DNA from: Paulownia fortunei
Lineage: Eukaryota; Streptophyta; Magnoliopsida; Lamiales; Paulowniaceae
Assembly (NCBI GenBank): GCA_019321725.1
Contig: CM033106.1
Span: forward strand, 26,214,118-26,278,117
DNA length: 64,000 nt
Direction: 5' to 3'
Shown here in pieces: positions 46,961 to 59,789 of this stretch. The notes beneath the pieces were generated by a model. It was given only the letters and a program-made list of their open reading frames with translations. It did not search any database and was not told the origin of the DNA. A program made the position numbers and the translations under genes. Every line of letters starts with the position of its first letter. Within the stretch, counting starts at the first letter, position 1.

Positions 46961-48430
46961 TGATATTAGGAGCTACAGTATCTTAGTCATTTTATCCATA
47001 TATTTCCAGAATGAGGATTTCATCGATTTTAAAAATAACTACATCATTCAATGTTTATAATTACCTGTCATTGAACTCATAATGTATCCATTTTATTTAT
47101 TTTCCATGTTGGTTCAAATGAAAATCCAACAAAGTTTTTTTTGAATTTCAAATTATAGATTCAAATTTATGTAATTGTTTTATAGATTTATGGTGAAAGA
47201 TTCACATATTGAAAGCCATTACTAGAATAAGATATAGTATTAGTTTTATATGACCATCTATGATTTTGGACCATCTCATTTCTTTTTTTAACATTGTCAA
47301 ACAAGTTTTTTGATGCTGAATAAAAGGCAACATGTCAGTCAAATGAATATTTTTGCTGGACCACATTTTGTTAATATGATTTTGTGATGGTATAGCGATA
47401 AGAAAATTAATCATAGAGTCATTTTTGTGTGTGGCGATCCAAATTCTGATATATACATATATGTGTGTGTATGTGTCTTTTAACTCATTTAATTCTTATT
47501 TGATGTATCATATACATACTTGATTAGCATTTAGGGAAAATATGAATAACAAGAGAAACTCATAAATCATTTTTCACAAAAGTACTTTTTTTTTTTTGAT
47601 CACGATAGATTATGGTGTTCTTTCTATAATTTTGTTATTCTTAAGATGTGATCGTTGAGAAATTAAATAAACATTTGATATAACTAATTTTTAAAATTTG
47701 TGTTTTGTTTTTGTTCAATACGTAAATAAAAATGGTACTAGCAAGTACATAATGCCTGCAGTACTTCATTTCACATTTATCCCCAAAAAATTGTGCCAAT
47801 TTTGAAAACTCACACTGAAAAATAAGAAAATAGGATCAATGTCATCTTCTTTTTTTCTTTCGAATTATTATTGTTGTTACTACTACTACTACTACTACTA
47901 TTATTATTATTATCATGAATTCAAAGTTTGCAAATTAATACCTAGTAGTTTAAGAGATGCTGAAGTTTAGGAGACTGCAATTGAAAACCACTATTAGAGT
48001 TTGATTATTTGGAGAAACAAACAGTAATTCAAGATGATGATCTCTGTTATATGTTCCCCCATGCCCCCCTGAGAAAGATCAAAACACACGTTCCTTTGGG
48101 TTTTCTTTACTTCTAGATTTGGGTTGATAACCCAAAAATTCTATCAAAAACTCCTTTTTCTTCTAGGGTCTGTTTTGATCAAGAATTTTGATGCCCAATT
48201 ACTGGAGAAGAAACCCTTTTCTGCCGATCTTCTGCTCAGGTGCAAGTCATGGTTTCTAATTTTCAGAATATGACCGAATTTCCCTTTGATTTTTGAAGGT
48301 AAACTTCTTCTTTTTTTTGTGGGGTTTTTTTTTTTTTTTTATCTAACTGTGTTTTTCTTATTCGATCCTTCTTACTTAATAGTATTACTTTTTTGGTGTT
48401 ATAGTTTTCAGTTGTCCCTGGTTTTTGCAG

Positions 48431-48478
48431 AATCTAATGCCAAGAGAATCGGACACTGTTTTACATGGAATACGTTTT
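48431..48478 (+). other. Exon-like block, copy A'
   Basis: Counterpart of 42296-42355, between TTTTTGCAG and GTGAGT. It is 12 bp shorter and still open as NLMPRESDTVLHGIRF. Confidence 0.4.
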
Positions 48479-50199
48479 GTGAGTTCTTGATCCTACCTAC
48501 TAAATTTAGTAAGATTGTAAGTTATGAATTTTCTCATTCATTTGGTATATCTATGCACTACATGGTCCATTAAGATGCACATTTTATTTGTATAAGAATG
48601 TCTATTATTAGCTGATATGGATGAATAATTGCTTTAGACACATTTGAGGTGTGTCTAAAGCTAAAAGAGAAGAGAAAACGATGAACAAGATAATGAGAAA
48701 CTTAGGAATTGCTAACAAAATCCTCCAAGGCTAGATTGTTTCATGTTGTTGTATTCAACATGAATTCTATTCGTCATCAAAATTTCGTGACTTTTATCGA
48801 CTCCATGAGAGTTCTACTCCACATGGGAATTAGATTCTATGAAAGAAAATAAAGACAATCCTATTATTGCTCAAGTTATAACTCATAATACTACTCTAAA
48901 GCATGAAGGGACTCAAGATATGACTTGCTAACATAGATATACACAATACATGCAAACATGAAATTCTTAACATACTCTTAATGAGGTTAAATGGCAAGAA
49001 ATCATTTAATATGACCCAAAATCTAATTAAGTAACAAAAACGTAAACTAAATTTGAAATAATAACCTTTAACTTATTCTAGGTTCTAAAGTGCATGCCTA
49101 TCCTCTTAAGCATTCAAAATGATGTGATGTAAAACTGAGCTAAAGGAGTAGGACGTCAAATCCTTCCTGAGGAGTAGCTTGCAATACGAACAAATGTTAG
49201 AGGAGCTGGGAGGTTTTCCAGTAAAACTCTCCAACGCTCTTGTCAGCATAATACTCAAAAGGTTGATAAGCTACTGAGAGAAAAGTATTGAGAATAGTGA
49301 AAATGAATATACCTCAGTAGAGGAACGGTAGGAAATGACTTGTACTATACCCTAAGTGTGTGAAATTCCCATAAACGATTGTACTACATTGGTGGGAGAT
49401 GTACTTCATGAAGTTCTACAAGGATGCCACAGTAACTTCTCTTAATTTCGTCCTCGTAACATTAGGATTAATTTATTAAATTGCTGGAAAGACGCTTTTG
49501 CCCTTAGCCTATTAATTGGGCGTATCACAAATTCGAAGCTTTAGTGTTAGAATCCTTCTTTTCATAATCTCACCCATTTTTCTTTTCAAATTGAAAATGA
49601 ATAATGCATCTATATTTCTTATATTTGATGTCTAAATTTAATTTTGTAATTGAAAACCTTAGGATATGATGTATTAGAGTTTGAACATAGTAATTTCTTC
49701 TGTCGGAGATGCTGATATAGAATAAGCTGGCATGTGCTTGCTAAAATAGATATGACAAGGGAAAGCAATGAAAGTTCACTTTGGTAATTGTAGGAGAATG
49801 AAATTGTGATACAACATTAACTCCTAATAGAGTGATGAAATATTTTTTATTAATATTGTAATATTGGTGATCTTTGTATATGCTAATCTTCTTTCTAGTG
49901 ATCTTAATACAATTATTATTAATCATGATATGGTTATCAACTAATTAAGGAATTGTTAACTAATTGGAATTTTTTTTGGTCGTTACCATTGAATCCAAAT
50001 TATTGAACTTTATTGGACTTATCTTTTTCCTTTGAGGACTTTTCTTAACTAGTTGTCTTTATTTTTAACCCTCTTTAATGATTAGAAACCAAATTCTCTT
50101 AGTTGATAGATTCTAATGTACTCTGACTCCTTTTTCTTCTCTTAGAAAGAGAGTAGGATTGATGTAAGACAAAGAATCTCGAATAGATGCAGTTGCTAG

Positions 50200-53100
50200 T
50201 CTATATCTATTATTACTATCTATAAAAGTGTGAATCATTAAAAAGGTTTGTTGAAAATTTTGAGATACCTAATATAACCTTAATGAATAAGTATTAAATA
50301 GTAAAAAAAGAGGGTATAATTGAACTTTAATTGTTTTTAATAATATAATTTGAACATAATTTCAAGTTCTTTTTGTATCCTTAATTTTTTTTCAAAAACT
50401 TAATTCAATTTTTTTCTATCACAACTCTTTGAATACTTTGAGTTTTCAAATAAATACAGTTTCATATTAAACTAGATTTTTAAAGCTTTCTAACCATATC
50501 TCATAAGCATATATAGAGAAATTGTATAAGAAAATGATCGTTTAAAGTTGAGTATTATGCACAACTGTATACTAAATTTATGATATTTTATCTACAATTG
50601 ATAAATTTCTATTATAATTCTAGAGAAGAAAGAAATATGAATTTACAGTATAAAAAAAAATTAATTCTAAAGTTTTGATTCTAAATCAAAAGTAATTGGT
50701 ATAAGATTTTTTTGTTATTCACACTCATTTTTTTGGTATCTAAGGTTTTTCACTAATCTTTACCTGTTTTTTTTTTTGTAATGATGTATATATACTTTAA
50801 TCTTTTACATCCTAATTTAGATTCAATTATCAATTTAGTAATATTTTCATGATATATTCTTTATATTAAATAAATTCAATAATTATGACAATATAACATT
50901 AAGATTAAATAATAATAAACATATTAAAAAAATAAATGATTATGCTCAAATAAAAAATTAAAAATTGAAACAGACTTAGAAAACTAATTTTTAATGTGAG
51001 AGTTTAAGAAAAAGAGTAGAGAGGACAAGAGAATTATTTATTATATTTTCTTGGCATATTTTATTTTAATTAGGCCTTATCATTTGAATGAAAAGTCCAA
51101 AAAAGTTTGAAAACAGAAGAAAAAGAAAGAGTAAACAAATTTGTTGCAGCAAAAAATATCACTTTTGAACTCTAAATAAAGAGTTAATAGGATATTTACA
51201 AATCTTACTTTTGTGTTGCACTTCATAAAATTTAGTTTCAAAATTAATATTCCTTTTCAAAGCATATTATGATATCAATCTCTTATATTCTATTATAAAC
51301 TTTTTACTTATATAAATGAAGTATATTGTTAGAAAATCTTAAATCTATGTTATCAATAGATAAAATTTGACTTAACCAAATGAAACATAACATAAAAAAA
51401 ATTAAAAGTAAGTTGAATAAAATTGTACGAATGTCATTGTAAGAAATTTAGATGAAGAACTAAAATATTTTACTCAATATGTATCAATTCGACATTTATG
51501 ATACAATTCGGGTGTCACTTAAAAATTATAAAAACTAAGTATTAATTGACATTTATGATAAAATTTAGGTAACAAGATAATCTAATTTAACAAAATAAAA
51601 TATAAAAAAATAGATATAAGAATTAAAATTGGATAAAGTCTAAAAGTGTACCTATTGTAAGAAGAAAAACTAAAAGAATTTCATTTAATATGTAATAATT
51701 TGACATTTACAACAAAACTCAGGTATTTCTTAAACTATATATTAATTTAGGTACCAATATGCCATTCACGATAAAATTCATTGAACAAATTTAGCCTTAA
51801 ATTTTACTATGTTAAATCCTGCATAGTAAGTTTAAGGGGTTATTTGCACTTTGAGGTTTGAATCTTTGACAATCACATCCCTTTGTTTGATAAAAAAATC
51901 TAAAAGAAATTTATTTAAGGATTAAAGCACCATATCTCTTTATTTTTTTTAAAATTTTAAAAAATGGTATAACTTTTGAAAAACTAATTGGTAGCTATCT
52001 TTTGTTGTAAATAATTTTATAAAAAAATAAATAAATATGATCAAATTTTAAATTTTTAAGGCTCTCCAACGACATAAAGAGTAAATATCAATTTTTAGAT
52101 ATAAAGAATAATTAGAATTTTATAATTATACATGATTCACAAATTTACAACTATGCAATTTTTATAAGAAAATAAAAAACTCAAGTTTAATTGCAAATGA
52201 CATCTTTAATAATAAAACGTACACTTTTCGAAAAGAAAATTAAAATGAGTTATTTTCAGATGCATTTTTTCATATATAAATATTAATACAAAATTAAGTA
52301 TATTATTAAATTTCATGATTTAGATTTTGGTCTAACATACTTTTCATGATTATGCATTTTAAAAGATGACCCTCACTTAGTATTTTCAAAATGACAAATG
52401 TTTAAAACATATAAAAATTAATTTATATTATTTCCTTTAGTAAATATACCTGATCTTTGATTTTGATCTTTTACTTAATTCTAATCATTTATGCATTTCA
52501 AAAACTTTATTTCCTTCATTGATATTTATTATTCTCTCATATCCAAATTAGCATATTCTTTTTAATTATTCAAGAAGATAGAATTTAATTTATATTTTTT
52601 TATTTTAAAATATTCATTTGAGAAACTTTCATTTTTTGCAAAGTTATTTTTAAATATAGAAGTTATTCAATATTATTTATAATTATTGATGGTTGCCAAA
52701 AAATTAAAATTTTGGTCTCCTATTTCTTTTTTAAAACTAAATATACTTTTATTATTTATTCAATAAAAATATTTGGTATACATCGAAAAGATTTTTAAAA
52801 TTTAAAATTTATTGATTATTGCCTCAAAATTTAAATTTTATTTTCCTATTTCTTTTTTCAAAATTATATATAGTTTTATTATTTATTAAATTAAAGTATT
52901 TGGTATGTAATCAAAGAGAGTTTCAATTTTTGAATTTTGGCTTATCACTTTTTCATATTTTTTTTAATTTTGATTTTAATTAAAATAATCGATTACTGTC
53001 ATATATGTCAGGTTAGGTTTTTTGTTTTTAAATAAATTTCTCCTTTTTTAAAATTTTTGACATAATAGAGATATATTTTACTAAAATTGTAAATCTCATG

Positions 53101-56083
53101 AAAGGTGGATTCTAATAACTTTAAGTTCATGTGTTATGATAATTATATTTACATAATTGTTAATAAAATCTTAGAAGAGATTTTGAATTTAATTTTTAAA
53201 TATTGAAATTAAAAAAAAAAGGTTACATAGAATAAGAGAAAATCACTATGTAACAATTTAAAGTATAAAAGTATCTATATGATACTGTCAAAAGAAAAAC
53301 TAAAAGAACTTTATTTAATATGTAACAATTTGACATTTACGGCAAAAATCAAGTATTACTTAACTATATGTTAATTTAGGTATCAATATAACATTTACGG
53401 TAAAATTCACGTGACAAATTTAGTCTTAAAGTTTACTATGTTAAATCATGCATAGTAAGTATAAGTGGTTAATTGCACCTTGAGGTTTGAATCTTTGGTA
53501 ATTACATTTCCTTATTTGATCCAAAATTCTTACAAAAATTTATTTCAATCTGTTTATTTTTTGAAAAAAGACAACTTTAAAAAACTAATTGGTAGTTTTG
53601 ATTTACTATAAATAATTTGATAAATAAAAGAAATGAATGAGGTCAAAGTCTTTTCAATGACAAAATAAGTATAGATTAATTTCATATATAAAGAACAATT
53701 AGAATTTTAAATTATATATGGTTCACAAATTTACAACTGTGTAATTTTTATAAAAAATGAAAAACACAAGTTTAATTACTAATAACATCTTTAATAGTAT
53801 AATACAACGTACACTCTTAAAAAAAATAAAAAATCAAAAGGAGTTATTTTCTGATGCCTTTTTTTCATACATAAATAATAATATCTATTTTGTATCTTAA
53901 TAAACCTTATGATTTAAATTTCGATCTAAAATTATATATATTTCAAACTTATAAAAGTTAATTTATAATCTTTCCTTAGGAAATATACTTGAGCTTTACT
54001 TTTGATCTTTTACTTATTTTTAATAATTTATACATTTTGAAAACTATGTTTTTTTTATTAATATTCATTGTTTTCTCATATCTGGATTAATATATTCTCT
54101 TTAACTAATGAAGAAGATGAAATTTAATTTAAGTTAATTTTTATTTTGAAGTAACTCACTTTAAAAATTTTAGTTTCTGCAAAGTTATTCATTATTATTT
54201 GTGATTATTGATTGTCGCCTCAAAATTAAATTTTTTGTCTCCTATTTCTTTTTTAAAACGATATATGATTTTATTGTTTACTAAATTAAGATATTTGGTA
54301 TACAATTGAATAGAGTTTCAAATGGCTTATTACTTTTTTTATATTTTTATTTTAAAATATGACTTTTTAAAAAATAATGGGATTATTTTCATACATGTTA
54401 GAATATGTTCTTTTTGTTTGTAAATACAATTTTTTTTAAATTTTTTGACATAATAGAACTAGAAAGATATTTTAGTAAAATTGCAAATCTTAAGAGAGGT
54501 GAATTTAAATAACTTAAGTTAAAGTATTATGGTGTAATATTCATGTGATTGTTAATAAAATCTTCAAAGAGATTTTCAATTTCATTTTAAAATGTTGTGA
54601 GAAAAAAGAGTAGATAGAATAAGAGAAATATTTACTTTATTTTTATTGTATTTTCTTCTCATTTTTTTATTTTAATTAGGTCTAATTAATGATGTGAACA
54701 GTCCAAAAAACTTAAAAAGAAGTTAGATTTAAACTGTAAATAAGGATTTATTATGACTTTCACAAATCATATTTTATATTGCACATCATAATTTTAGTTT
54801 CAAAATTGTATTATTTTTTCATTATCTTGTGTTTCATTATAGTTTTTTTTTTAAAAACTTATATGGAGGTATATTGTTAGATAATCTTAAATCAATGTAA
54901 ACAATAAATAAAATTTAAGGTAATTAAATGAAACAAAATAAAAAAAAGATAATTAAAAGTAAATAGAATTAAAATCAGTATACATGTTTTTGTAAAAAAA
55001 ATAGAAGAAAATTTAAAACGAATTTATTTAATATGTATTTAACTTTTGCGGCAAAAGTCAGGTCCCATTAAAAATACACCTTAAAAATTATAAAAATCTA
55101 GACATCAATATGATATTTATGACAAAATATAAGTAACAAAATAATTTAACTTAACAAAATAAAATATAATATGAAAGATTGAAACAAGAATTAAAATTGG
55201 ATAGAATCTAAAAAATATATACAAGCCACTATAAAAAAAATTAGAAAACTTTATTTAATCCGTATCGATTTTACTTACTCGGGTATTCCTCAAAATATTT
55301 GTTAATTTAAACCTCAGGAGAGGTGGATTTAAATAGCCCTAATTTCAATTTTATGATAAAAATATCTATTTGGTTGTTCATGGAATGAAAAAATAAATGA
55401 AAAGGTAACTTTTTATAGATTTTCTATATTATAATTTTTGTTTTTGGTTATAGTTTTGAGAAAGAAAATGAAGTGAGCAAGAGGAGTAATAAGCAGATGG
55501 GATTAGCTGTCATATATTTTTTGGATTAGTTAATAATTATGAATAATATCAAGATGTTGTAATTGATTTTGGGAAAAAAATAATTTAGTTTACTTAAATT
55601 TTTTTGATTAAATATGACACTTTGTATTTACTTTTAGTACTTTCTCTTGATTAACTATGAATATTTTAACTAAAAAATTGAATATTGTTACAAATAGTTG
55701 AAAAAAGTATTTATCAATTTTTAGCATGTAAAATTACGATTTAATCATGTATAATGCATCTAATGCAAAGAAAATTCATAAAATCAAGTAAGAATAAGGC
55801 TTCTCTAGCCATCAAAATTAGACAAAAGGATAATTATTGTGATCATAAATTTATGTAAGAATTTATTTAGTTATATTACTATTTAATTCTTAAATTATCA
55901 TTGAATTTTGTTCTTTAAATATTTTTGTTTATTCAATCTATACTTACAATAAAATATCTAGAAGTACCTTGGAAAATTTTTGTTTTAATAAATCAATATT
56001 AATATTTTTTATTTATAAAAATACCTTCTAATATTTTAGTGAGATAATAATATAATAATTTTAATAAATTATATGAACGCACG
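50200..56083. mobile_element. Large non-autonomous Helitron-like insertion in copy A'
   Basis: Sequence absent from copies A and C at the equivalent point. It starts TCTATATCTATTATTACTAT and continues AAAAGTGTGAATCATTAAAA, a style typical of plant Helitron 5' ends. It ends near GAACGCACGTG, a short palindrome such as precedes Helitron 3' ends. There are no long open frames. The interior is very AT-rich and made of direct repeats: about 51010-53215, 53216-54605 (internally shortened) and 54606-55400. A 26-bp piece of host sequence present in copy A (44099-44124) is missing at the insertion point, so the 3' terminus may be truncated. The superfamily call is tentative. Confidence 0.5.
51010..55400. 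repeat. Three direct repeats inside the Helitron-like insertion
   Basis: Landmarks recur in order. GTAGAKAGRAYAAGAGAA-like sequence occurs at about 51016, 53224 and 54611. A CAATTTGACATTTAC block occurs at about 51706 and 53325, with a diverged form near 55040. A GAGAGGTGGATTTAAATA-like block occurs at about 53100, 54495 and 55318. The units differ in length through internal deletions. Confidence 0.6.
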
Positions 56084-57299
56084 TGCCCCTAATATCCTCT
56101 TCTACTACCGTTATAAAGTAAAAGATATGTAACTAAATATAATACTGGATTACACCTGTCAACATTGATTATCATTTCTATAATGTGCTCTACTCCATGT
56201 CTGTGCAAGTTAAAAGTTATTTCTCTCCAATCTTCCTACTCATGGCGCTGTAAATATGTCCTTTAATTATGAGCAATCTCATATGTTTTATAGGCTTTGT
56301 TTTGAACTATCCCTTACAATATAAGTACGATAGTTATTTCTGACAACTTTGTAATTCATGGACTTGTTCCTCTAAAATTTACATTATCACATAGCAACTT
56401 TAAGTATGATCATACTTTTGATTACATCGATCTTTTGTGTTGAAGTGCAATGGAATTGTAGGCATCATTTTTGCCCTTCCGGAAGCAAGATTTCCTATGA
56501 ATATGATCCATATTCTAGGAAGAGTTTGTGGTAATATCTAATGGGATATATGCTGACATGATTATGCATTCGTTTTATTTAACAAACACAATTTACTTTA
56601 AATATAACTCTATGCATTTGGTGGGTGGTTATGGAGCCAAGTATTGATTCATTTGGTAGTTTTCTGAATGAGCTCAATTAGCTTGGGCTCACATAGTATA
56701 AGCTTGTTCAAGATCAGCTTTGAGCAAAAAAGGAGCCAAAATTAAAAGAGTTTATGAGCTTGAAAATTTTGAACCTCAACTTGAATTCAGCTTGTAGATT
56801 TTAGTAATACCAAATAGAATCTCAAATCTCAAAATCAAGTCCAGCTTAAACAAAATGAGCTGAATTTCAACTTTCTTAAGCTCACTTTAGACACTAAGTC
56901 AAGCTTGAGCAACCTAAAACTCAAGTTAACTTGGATCATCTATACCTATACCCTTTGCGGCATATTGTCATTATAATCACAAGATTTTCTTATTATCATT
57001 AATGTTATTGAAGTTGCTAGGTACTGAGAAAAAAAGTTCACATGCAAACTCAAATTATATATTCCATGTGCAATTCATGAGCCCCCTCATATTTTATGTG
57101 CAATTCATTAGCCCTCTTCTAATTCTATAGTGCATTTTTACTTGCTAAAGTGTATTTTGCAAGAAAAGAACCCAATAATACTATTTTTTCCAATAGAGAG
57201 AATGCAAAAAGTGTCTTTCAGTACAAAAACTAGTTTTTGCTTTACTTCCATAATATTTAAAAGACACATACTAGTGCTATGTTGAAAATCCTTCAACAC

Positions 57300-57520
57300 A
57301 AGTTGCAAAAGCCGCATTAAAGCTTTTCTCGAACTTTTTATTTCGCCGTAAAACTGTTGGACTATCTCTATCACATCTTTCTAGACCACCAAACAATTTT
57401 CTTATGCAAAGTTCATAGTAAATCCATTTAGGCTAGGGGCTTTGTTCCCATCGTATGACTTGATAGCTTCAAAACCTCATTTTCTATAAAGGGCCTTTGT
57501 TTGAGGAAATTAAGTTGGGG
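57300..57520 (-). mobile_element. LINE reverse-transcriptase fragment
   Basis: The minus strand reads AIKSYDGNKAPSLNGFTMNF, the DKSPGPDGF-type motif that opens plant LINE reverse-transcriptase domains, then stops and a VIEIVQQFYGEIKSSRKAL frame. A relic only. Confidence 0.55.
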
Positions 57521-57944
57521 ATTCGAGATTTCTATTGTAATCGATATAGAGAAGTTGAACATCAGATGCCGGGCCTGAAGTTTAGATTTCAATGCAAGTA
57601 TTCGTGAAATAAATGGAAGGTGGAATTCATAAATCCTGAATAAATTAGTTTGCTTGCTTTAGTGTTTATCAGATAACAATAAATGGTGGCCAAGTGGTTG
57701 CTGATGTAATAGGAAAACTCAATCGGCAACTCACAAAACTTTCTGGCTAAAAAGTATTACTCTCAACACTTTTGTGCATGCTCTGTGCCACTTGGACCTA
57801 AGTTATACTTAGCGCATCATAATACTAAAAAAGCATGAATGTATTGCTTGAGATCCACAAGAAAAAAAATTACAAGATGGAGTATACATCCTCTGCACGT
57901 AATCTCTAAGAGTTTAGAATACATAACTAAGGTAAAGATCAAGC

Positions 57945-58044
57945 NNNNNNNNNNNNNNNNNNNNNNNNNNNNNNNNNNNNNNNNNNNNNNNNNNNNNNNN
58001 NNNNNNNNNNNNNNNNNNNNNNNNNNNNNNNNNNNNNNNNNNNN
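57945..58044. other. Assembly gap (100 Ns)
   Basis: Exactly 100 N characters, the conventional size for a gap of unknown length. Any frame running into it is meaningless. Confidence 0.99.
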
Positions 58045-59608
58045 TTAGCATGATGATATAACAGTGCCTAACATTTACCATTACGATGTAATGAGATCCC
58101 TCCGAGCATCATACACATGTCTTCAACATTCAATTGTAAAAAGAAACTGCTTAATTAGCAAAATTATTACTGGAATTTCTTGACACCAAAAGCAGTAGCA
58201 AAATATTGCGCTCTCTTTTGAGAAATTCGGCTTAAAACATTTGAAGCAATAAATGAGCCATTGCCAAGTTAATTTAGGTAAAATATTTTGTACGATTCAT
58301 CAGTAAATCATGAAAAAGAAAGGAAAAACTAACTAAATCACAATTCTTTAACTAAAAGCCTATTCCTGGCAGCACTACTCACAAAAAGCTACTGCTAGTG
58401 TGAATATGATTTCTACCTGGTGCCACATTATAAAGGACTCTTGCATCCATCTCCTCACAGGAAGCAATTAGAATACTGTTTCAGTAGATTGTCAATGTAA
58501 ATAAATGGTTTCATCAAAATGATTTAAATCCAAAGTTCCTTGCTACAAGTCAAGGCAAAGCCATAGAGGCCAGGGTTGCTTCCACGAAACTTAAAATGCA
58601 AATTCAATGGTTTTTAAAGCAAATTTTATTTGGGCCTCCAACAAAGTTTGATTTAGATTGTAATCTAATGATGGTTAAAACCTACAAATTAGACTAACAG
58701 CTTGGAAATGACTGAATGAAGGTTTATCATGTCAAATAGCTTAAAATTTTCCATATCAGCAAACAAAGCACCATAAGCAAACGACTAATGCAAAAGCATT
58801 AACTAGGGTATTGCAATGATATTAAATTGCTCTGAAGGAGCTATTTTTTTGTTGCTTGTAAATGCCTAAGGCATGTTAACTCAACTATTTCCACAGAGGA
58901 CATGTCCCGCAGGACTGATCTCGACATCAAGTCCAGATTAGTTTCTCATGAACTAATCAGTGTTCCAGAACAGACAAGTAGATCTAGAATTCAGCATCTC
59001 CAAAAGAATACACCAATAGGCAATAGATTATCAGGAGTGAAAATGAAATGTCTTATCAAGTAAGGAAGAAGCACTTACTATAATTCAGATTCAAAGTTTT
59101 CAGCCACAAGTCCAGGCAAGCTACTTATAGAAGCCGAGCCTCTTCAAGGGAACTTAAAACACAAACATAACAGTTTTCACTTTTCAAAACAAATTCTAAT
59201 TGGTGCTTATTTGTTGCAATTGAGAGCAAAAACAGCAATCTAGGGATGCTTAACACCCTCAAATTAGAATATAACAAGTAAATGAATAGGCTAAGTTTTA
59301 TGCACTTAAATGTTCCTGATCCAGCATTGATCTTGACAGCAAGTCTAGATTTGTTTATTGCATACCAGCATCCAAGAAGAGACTGTACAAAATGTAACAT
59401 CACAAACTCAAGATCTTGACCATTAAATGCAATCCCAGCATCGTAGCACCATTTGCTATTATTATCCAAGACCCACAAAATTACATCATTTTTCCAATAA
59501 AATTTAGTTCAGCATCTCCAAACAAACACCCACACTTCCTCAATTTTCAAGCCGAAAACCAAGTCAAAATGCAGGTACTACAGAGCTACAAAAGAAGTAT
59601 AAATTTAC
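58045..59608 (-). other. Intron 1 (partial) of the NIPA-like gene, with a degenerate internal duplication
   Basis: No further NIPA exon found. Two diverged stretches (about 58534-58960 and 59095-59380) share blocks such as CAAGTCMAGGCAA, GGGAACTTAAAACACAAA-like and TTGACAGCAAGTCTAGATT-like sequence, indicating an old tandem duplication of roughly 0.5 kb. Confidence 0.5.
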
Positions 59609-59789
59609 CAGCCCTGACGCCAGAAGCACCAGCTTTCTTTAATCCTTTTTTCTTAACAATGAAGCTGGCGCCGATGAAGAAGCTGGAAGACAAAGCCAAA
59701 ACCAATCCCTTTATATTGTCGGACGACATCCCCTTATAGGAATCCGACGTCGCATCAACAACTGCACCCACCTCCGTCGCCGCCGCCAT
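59609..59789 (-). CDS. Probable magnesium transporter NIPA family, first coding exon only
   Basis: The exon starts at ATG 59789 and ends at a GGTAAAT donor after 59609. It encodes about 60 residues: a short variable N-terminus, then SYKGMSSDNIKGLVLALSSS, FFIGASFIVKKKGLKKAG and ASGVRAG. This is the highly conserved first membrane segment of plant NIPA proteins, multi-pass membrane proteins placed in the DMT superfamily and linked to Mg2+ transport. The later exons (with the next conserved segment around the first loop) are not in 58045-59608, so they lie in or across the gap, or are lost. GC-rich leader sequence and a possible 5'-UTR intron lie upstream (59790-60360). Confidence 0.85.

Larger units (their letters stand above)
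40818..47004. repeat. Tandem segmental duplication, copy A
   Basis: A unit of about 6.2 kb whose start (TCCAAAATGAGGATTTCATC, about 40818) recurs at about 47005. Long stretches match at high identity, for example 40823-44098 with 47010-50200 and 44125-45340 with 56084-57296. It includes a (TTA)n microsatellite (about 41683-41716), spliced-looking exon blocks and a degenerate LINE near its 3' end. No intact gene. Copy-specific indels include an extra 60-70 bp near 41875-41930. Confidence 0.85.
47005..57296. repeat. Tandem segmental duplication, copy A' (interrupted by a 5.9-kb insertion)
   Basis: Parallels copy A from about 47005 to 50200, then from 56084 to 57296, with an insertion in between. 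Its microsatellite differs from copy A: (TAC)n(TAT)n at about 47877-47913 instead of (TTA)n. No intact gene found. Confidence 0.85.

Noticed and set aside
51010..55400. Repeat array considered as a CRISPR-like or satellite array
   Set aside because: The units are 0.8-2.2 kb, diverged and AT-rich with no short repeat/spacer pattern; they fit internal repeats of a transposable element in a plant genome.
57839..58048. Open frame running into the gap
   Set aside because: About half of it is unknown sequence; no recognisable peptide before the Ns.
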